Shown here: one piece after another, positions 61,895 through 64,000 of the stretch
Layout of the letters: each line of letters begins with the position of its first letter
Numbering within the stretch: the stretch's first letter is position 1
Origin: CAYVRJ01 sp964453645
Lineage (GTDB): Bacteria; Bacillota; Clostridia; Christensenellales; JAWKQI01
Length of the DNA: 64,000 bases
Assembly: GCA_964453645.1 (NCBI GenBank)
Contig: CAYVRJ010000007.1
Location: 1 to 64,000, forward strand
Reading direction: 5' to 3'
Notes under the pieces: model-generated
The model's input: only the letters and a program-made list of their open reading frames with translations
The model's database searches: none
What the model was told of the DNA's origin: nothing
Made by a program: the position numbers and the translations under genes

Positions 61895-62598
61895 GACCAT
61901 CCCCAGTCGGCAGTATAAATCATTTGTTTAGTCATACCTCCGTCGCACACGAAGTCTTGCCCGGTGATGAAGGAGGATTTTTGGCTGCATAAAAATAAGC
62001 AAAGCTGTGTGATATCCTCGGGAAGACCCACTCTGCCGCAGGGATGCTGGTTTTTATCGGCAGGTGACAGATCGGAGTGTACTGTGTCGATCCAACCGGG
62101 GGAGATGCTGTTCACCCGGACTTTTGAGGAGAGGCTCACTGCCAGTGCGTGAGTGAGGGCAAAGATGCCCCCTTTCGCAGCAGAATAACTCTCGGTGTCG
62201 GGCTGAGACATTTTTGCTCGGGTGGACGAAATGTTCACAATGGCACCACCCTCGTTGAAGTTTAGGGACTTTACTAAGTAATAGGGTGCGGTCACTCCCA
62301 CCCGCAGCACGTAGTTAAAATCGTCATACGAGCAATGGGAGAGAAGTCCGCCCTTGGAGAGGCATGCGTTGTTGATGAGAAAATCCACCGCACCAAACTG
62401 CTGATGCACCTTTGATACAAAGGCAGAAAGTGTTTCTTCCTCTGCAATATCCCCGCAAAAACACAGGTCGTAACCGGAAGTGGGCAAACGATCGATTACC
62501 GCCACTTTAGCCCCCTGTGCCACAAAAGTTTGTGCAACGTGTGCACCAATGCCCTGGGCTGCCCCTGTAATTGCCACAACTTTATTTGCAAATTCCAT
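61879..62598 (-). CDS. Short-chain dehydrogenase/reductase
   Basis: A 239-residue Rossmann enzyme with the cofactor motif TGAAQGIGAHVAQ, NNACLSKGG, and the catalytic Ser/Tyr/Lys in ISSTRAK and YSAAKGG. The acidic residue after strand 2 is Asp in VAVIDRLP, which favours NAD(H). The ATG at 62598 with ggag upstream is chosen. It has a strong promoter and a structured leader (see 62599-62745). The substrate is unknown. Confidence 0.9.
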   Translation of the reverse strand: MEFANKVVAITGAAQGIGAHVAQTFVAQGAKVAVIDRLPTSGYDLCFCGDIAEEETLSAFVSKVHQQFGAVDFLINNACLSKGGLLSHCSYDDFNYVLRVGVTAPYYLVKSLNFNEGGAIVNISSTRAKMSQPDTESYSAAKGGIFALTHALAVSLSSKVRVNSISPGWIDTVHSDLSPADKNQHPCGRVGLPEDITQLCLFLCSQKSSFITGQDFVCDGGMTKQMIYTADWGWSYETK

Positions 62599-62710
62599 TT
62601 CTATCTCCTGGTGGATACACAATTCAATAAAATAACCGTCGTGACCACCGACGGTTGAAAAGCTAGTTTTTAGCTAGTTAGGAGCTCACCGTCTTGGGTG
62701 CACCTCCACT
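62599..62710 (-). promoter_or_regulatory. Structured 5' leader of the SDR gene
   Basis: The predicted transcript leader of about 110 bases contains a ggag/ctcc-closed 5' domain and a short agcta/tagct hairpin. A strong 3' hairpin follows (aaccgtc with gacggtt) and ends in an A/T-rich run. The 5' segment agacggt could pair instead with accgtc of the last hairpin, giving two exclusive states, as in attenuators. No known riboswitch class was recognised. Confidence 0.5.
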
Positions 62711-62716
62711 ACACAC

Positions 62717-62745
62717 AGTATAACCCGAATTATAAATTATGTCAA
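62717..62745 (-). promoter_or_regulatory. Consensus promoter of the SDR gene
   Basis: On the minus strand TTGACA (62740-62745), exactly 17 bases, TATACT (62717-62722). The predicted start is near 62710. Confidence 0.85.
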
Positions 62746-62747
62746 CA

Positions 62748-63323
62748 TCAATTCAATTCATCTAACGTTAAATCAAAGCTTTCCATAAAGTTTTTCAAAA
62801 AATATTGCACCTCGGGTAATGGGTTTGACTCAAGAGCTTTTGTAATGGAATCGTTGGCACGAATAAACTCCTTGTTGCCGGCTTTCAGCTCTTCCCGGCA
62901 CTTGATTAAGGCGCAAAGTTTGTCGGCAGATTTGAGCAGGGCGTATTCATAACTTGTCTTATCCACGTGGACTAAAGAGGCGTATTCGTCCCTTAACTCG
63001 CCGGGCAGCATGCCGATTAACTTTTGTTCGGCCATGTGTTCGATTTCCTTGTATGCCGAAGATATTTCGGGGTTGAAGTATTTCACAGGGGTGGCCAAAT
63101 CCCCGGTGATGACTTCGCTAATCTCGTGGTATAGGGCATATACGGCAACGCGTTCGGGGTTGCTGTTGCCGCCAAAGATTTTGTTGTGGATGGTACACAG
63201 GGCGTGGGCGATGATGGCGCACTGGCAGGTGTGTTCGGCGATGTTTTCCTTTTCGGTGTTGCGCATGATGTTCCAGCGGAAGATATATTTCATTTTAGAG
63301 AGGTATGCAAAAAAGTGGCTCAT
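62748..63323 (-). CDS. YfbR-like 5'-nucleotidase (HD-domain family)
   Basis: A 191-residue relative of the 5'-deoxynucleotidase YfbR, which removes phosphate from dNMPs. The alignment to the E. coli protein is clear by eye: SHFFAYLSKMKYIFRW, NIAEHTCQ and TGDLATPVKYFNPEI. The usual HD metal pair reads His-Glu here (ALYHEISEV), so the metal site is altered or tolerant. The ribosome site aaggag is good. Confidence 0.88.
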   Translation of the reverse strand: MSHFFAYLSKMKYIFRWNIMRNTEKENIAEHTCQCAIIAHALCTIHNKIFGGNSNPERVAVYALYHEISEVITGDLATPVKYFNPEISSAYKEIEHMAEQKLIGMLPGELRDEYASLVHVDKTSYEYALLKSADKLCALIKCREELKAGNKEFIRANDSITKALESNPLPEVQYFLKNFMESFDLTLDELN

Positions 63324-63333
63324 GGGTTTCTCC

Positions 63334-63362
63334 TTGACAAATTGGTGGTTGAATTGTATTAT
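63334..63362 (+). promoter_or_regulatory. Promoter of the TPP riboswitch-thiT transcript
   Basis: TTGACA (63334-63339), 17 bases, TATTAT (63357-63362), 18 bases before the riboswitch. Confidence 0.85.
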
Positions 63363-63380
63363 ATAACAAAATGAATATTT

Positions 63381-63496
63381 CCGCTAGGGGTGTTCAGCGT
63401 TTTGCAGCGGCGTGTGTCGTTCTTGCAGATTTGCGAAGTGCTGAACTGAGATGAAACCCTTTGAACCTGTTAGTTAGAACTTTCGTAGGGAAGCGT
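63381..63496 (+). ncRNA. TPP (THI-box) riboswitch
   Basis: A thiamine-pyrophosphate aptamer. Conserved blocks in order are gctaggggtgttcagcg, gctgaactgagatgaaaccc, ttgaacctgttagttagaac and cgtagggaagcg. The closing stem is cgct/agcg. It controls the thiamine transporter gene downstream by premature termination. Confidence 0.95.
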
Positions 63497-63534
63497 TACA
63501 AGATATTTCTTAAATTCTTGTTTATAAAACCAAT

Positions 63535-63562
63535 GGGGCGGATTGTAATCTGTCCCTTTTTT
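63535..63562 (+). terminator. Riboswitch expression-platform terminator
   Basis: GGGGCGGAT (63535-63543) pairs with ATCTGTCCC (63548-63556, with G-U pairs), then six T residues. It would stop transcription when TPP is bound. Confidence 0.85.
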
Positions 63563-63608
63563 AGTGGTGATATTCATCAATATATCAAATGCATAAAGCT
63601 TTTTTCCA

Positions 63609-63849
63609 TGGGCGCTGCCCCAAACCCCGTTCGTGGGCGGGCACACCCCGTAGGGGGACTACTCGTCCCCCTTTCACCCCCACGGCAGGGACTGAGTCCC
63701 TGCACCCCTTGTCGCAAAGCGAACGCTTTGCTAAGGTGTTAATTTATAAAAATAACCCCCGATTAAGAGGGGTCAAGGGGGAATCATTCCCCCTTGCGGG
63801 TGTGGGCGGAGCCCACAAAACTGGGAGTGCGGGGCGAGTAGCCCCCGAG
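63609..63849. repeat. Mosaic hairpin repeat, copy M
   Basis: Lies inside the thiT leader, between the riboswitch terminator and the thiT ribosome site. Modules: gggcgctgcccc, gtgggcgggcacacccc, agggggactactcgtccccct, ggcagggactgagtccctgc, gcaaagcgaacgctttgc, an AT-rich centre, gaggggtcaagggggaatc with its mirror, gtgggcggagcccac and ggggcgagtagcccc. Confidence 0.85.
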
Positions 63850-63881
63850 AAGAAACGAAACATGCAGAAGGAGACATGAAT

Positions 63882-64000
63882 ATGAAAACAACTGTAAAAC
63901 AACTGTGCCTGGGCGGCCTGTGCATCGGCCTTGCCTTCGCACTGTCCTTCATCAAATTTTTGGAACTGCCCCAGGGCGGTTCGTTAACCCCCGCAAGTAT
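63882..64000 (+). CDS. thiT: Thiamine transporter substrate-binding subunit ThiT (5' part)
   Basis: The first 39 codons are present. The N-terminus is hydrophobic (LCLGGLCIGLAFALSFIKF) and reaches the ThiT hallmark ELPQGGSLTPASM-type segment. As an S-component it works with an energy-coupling factor (ECF) module. The ATG at 63882 is 8 bases from aaggag; the ATG at 63876 is too close to it. Control by the TPP riboswitch upstream supports the assignment. Confidence 0.88.
   Translation, partial: MKTTVKQLCLGGLCIGLAFALSFIKFLELPQGGSLTPAS

Noticed and set aside
62611..62700. T-box leader upstream of the SDR gene
   Set aside because: The ggtggtcacgacgg segment resembles T-box sequence only superficially; the leader is too short, lacks a specifier stem, and the gene is not an amino-acid gene.
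7524..63849. CRISPR array made of the repeated GC-rich motifs
   Set aside because: Repeats are dispersed singly in intergenic regions, vary in module content, and have no spacer-repeat periodicity or cas genes.

Overview
The window looks like chromosomal DNA of an anaerobic, low-to-mid GC Gram-positive bacterium of the class Clostridia (inference). The signs are a rubrerythrin with the rubredoxin domain at the N-terminus, an FeFe sensory-type hydrogenase with its regulators, corrinoid C1 genes, the plsX-acpP-rnc block, DivIC, a G5/3D cell-wall protein, ECF thiamine uptake (ThiT), Shine-Dalgarno-led TTG and GTG starts, and many ATGA overlaps. No rRNA, tRNA, CRISPR array or transposase was seen. 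The window begins just past the guaA stop and ends inside thiT.

Layout. 0.1-7.5 kb (minus): guaB-larE-larB-larC-guaA, a GMP-synthesis operon with the nickel-pincer cofactor genes inserted by translational coupling, preceded by an aldo/keto reductase and cobO. 7.7-10.6 kb: a MacAB-like efflux system. 11-16 kb: a small DUF378 protein, an amidohydrolase coupled to a 46-residue membrane protein, an LCP cell-wall ligase, and a Fur/PerR-like repressor with an operator inside its own promoter, followed by rubrerythrin. 16-21 kb: uraA, glyA, rnc, acpP, plsX. 21.7-27.4 kb: aminotransferase plus a DRE-TIM metallolyase (possible Re-citrate synthase), a lipoprotein, and KtrB/KtrA potassium uptake. 27.6-31.8 kb (minus): a sensory-hydrogenase operon with a PHP phosphoesterase, two DRTGG proteins and an anti-sigma-type ATPase. 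32-34.7 kb: DUF3006, DUF5711, CvpA and a MntA/HepT toxin-antitoxin pair. 34.9-41 kb: MFS transporter, glnS, gltX, ychF, then an L21 leader with rplU-rpmA. 41.7-50.5 kb: an AGCS symporter divergent from purE-C-F-M-N-H-D. 50.8-57.3 kb: cation efflux, membrane proteins, Ppx/GppA, DivIC, the G5/3D protein and cobU. 57.5-61.9 kb: a PocR/AraC regulator, a corrinoid protein, DUF1638, an ASKHA corrinoid reactivator and a Dabb protein, with no methyltransferase. 61.9-64 kb: an SDR with a structured leader, a YfbR-like nucleotidase, and a TPP riboswitch serving thiT.

Two themes run through the window. Purine metabolism is present at both ends (purECFMNHD and guaBA), and cobalamin or nickel-organic cofactor chemistry recurs (lar genes, cobO, cobU, the corrinoid cluster). 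The most striking non-coding feature is a family of 150-240 bp mosaic repeats built from short hairpin modules. Thirteen copies were found, nearly all between transcription units. They were probably spread by an unknown mechanism, they extend the reading frames of several genes artificially, and one sits between the TPP riboswitch and thiT.
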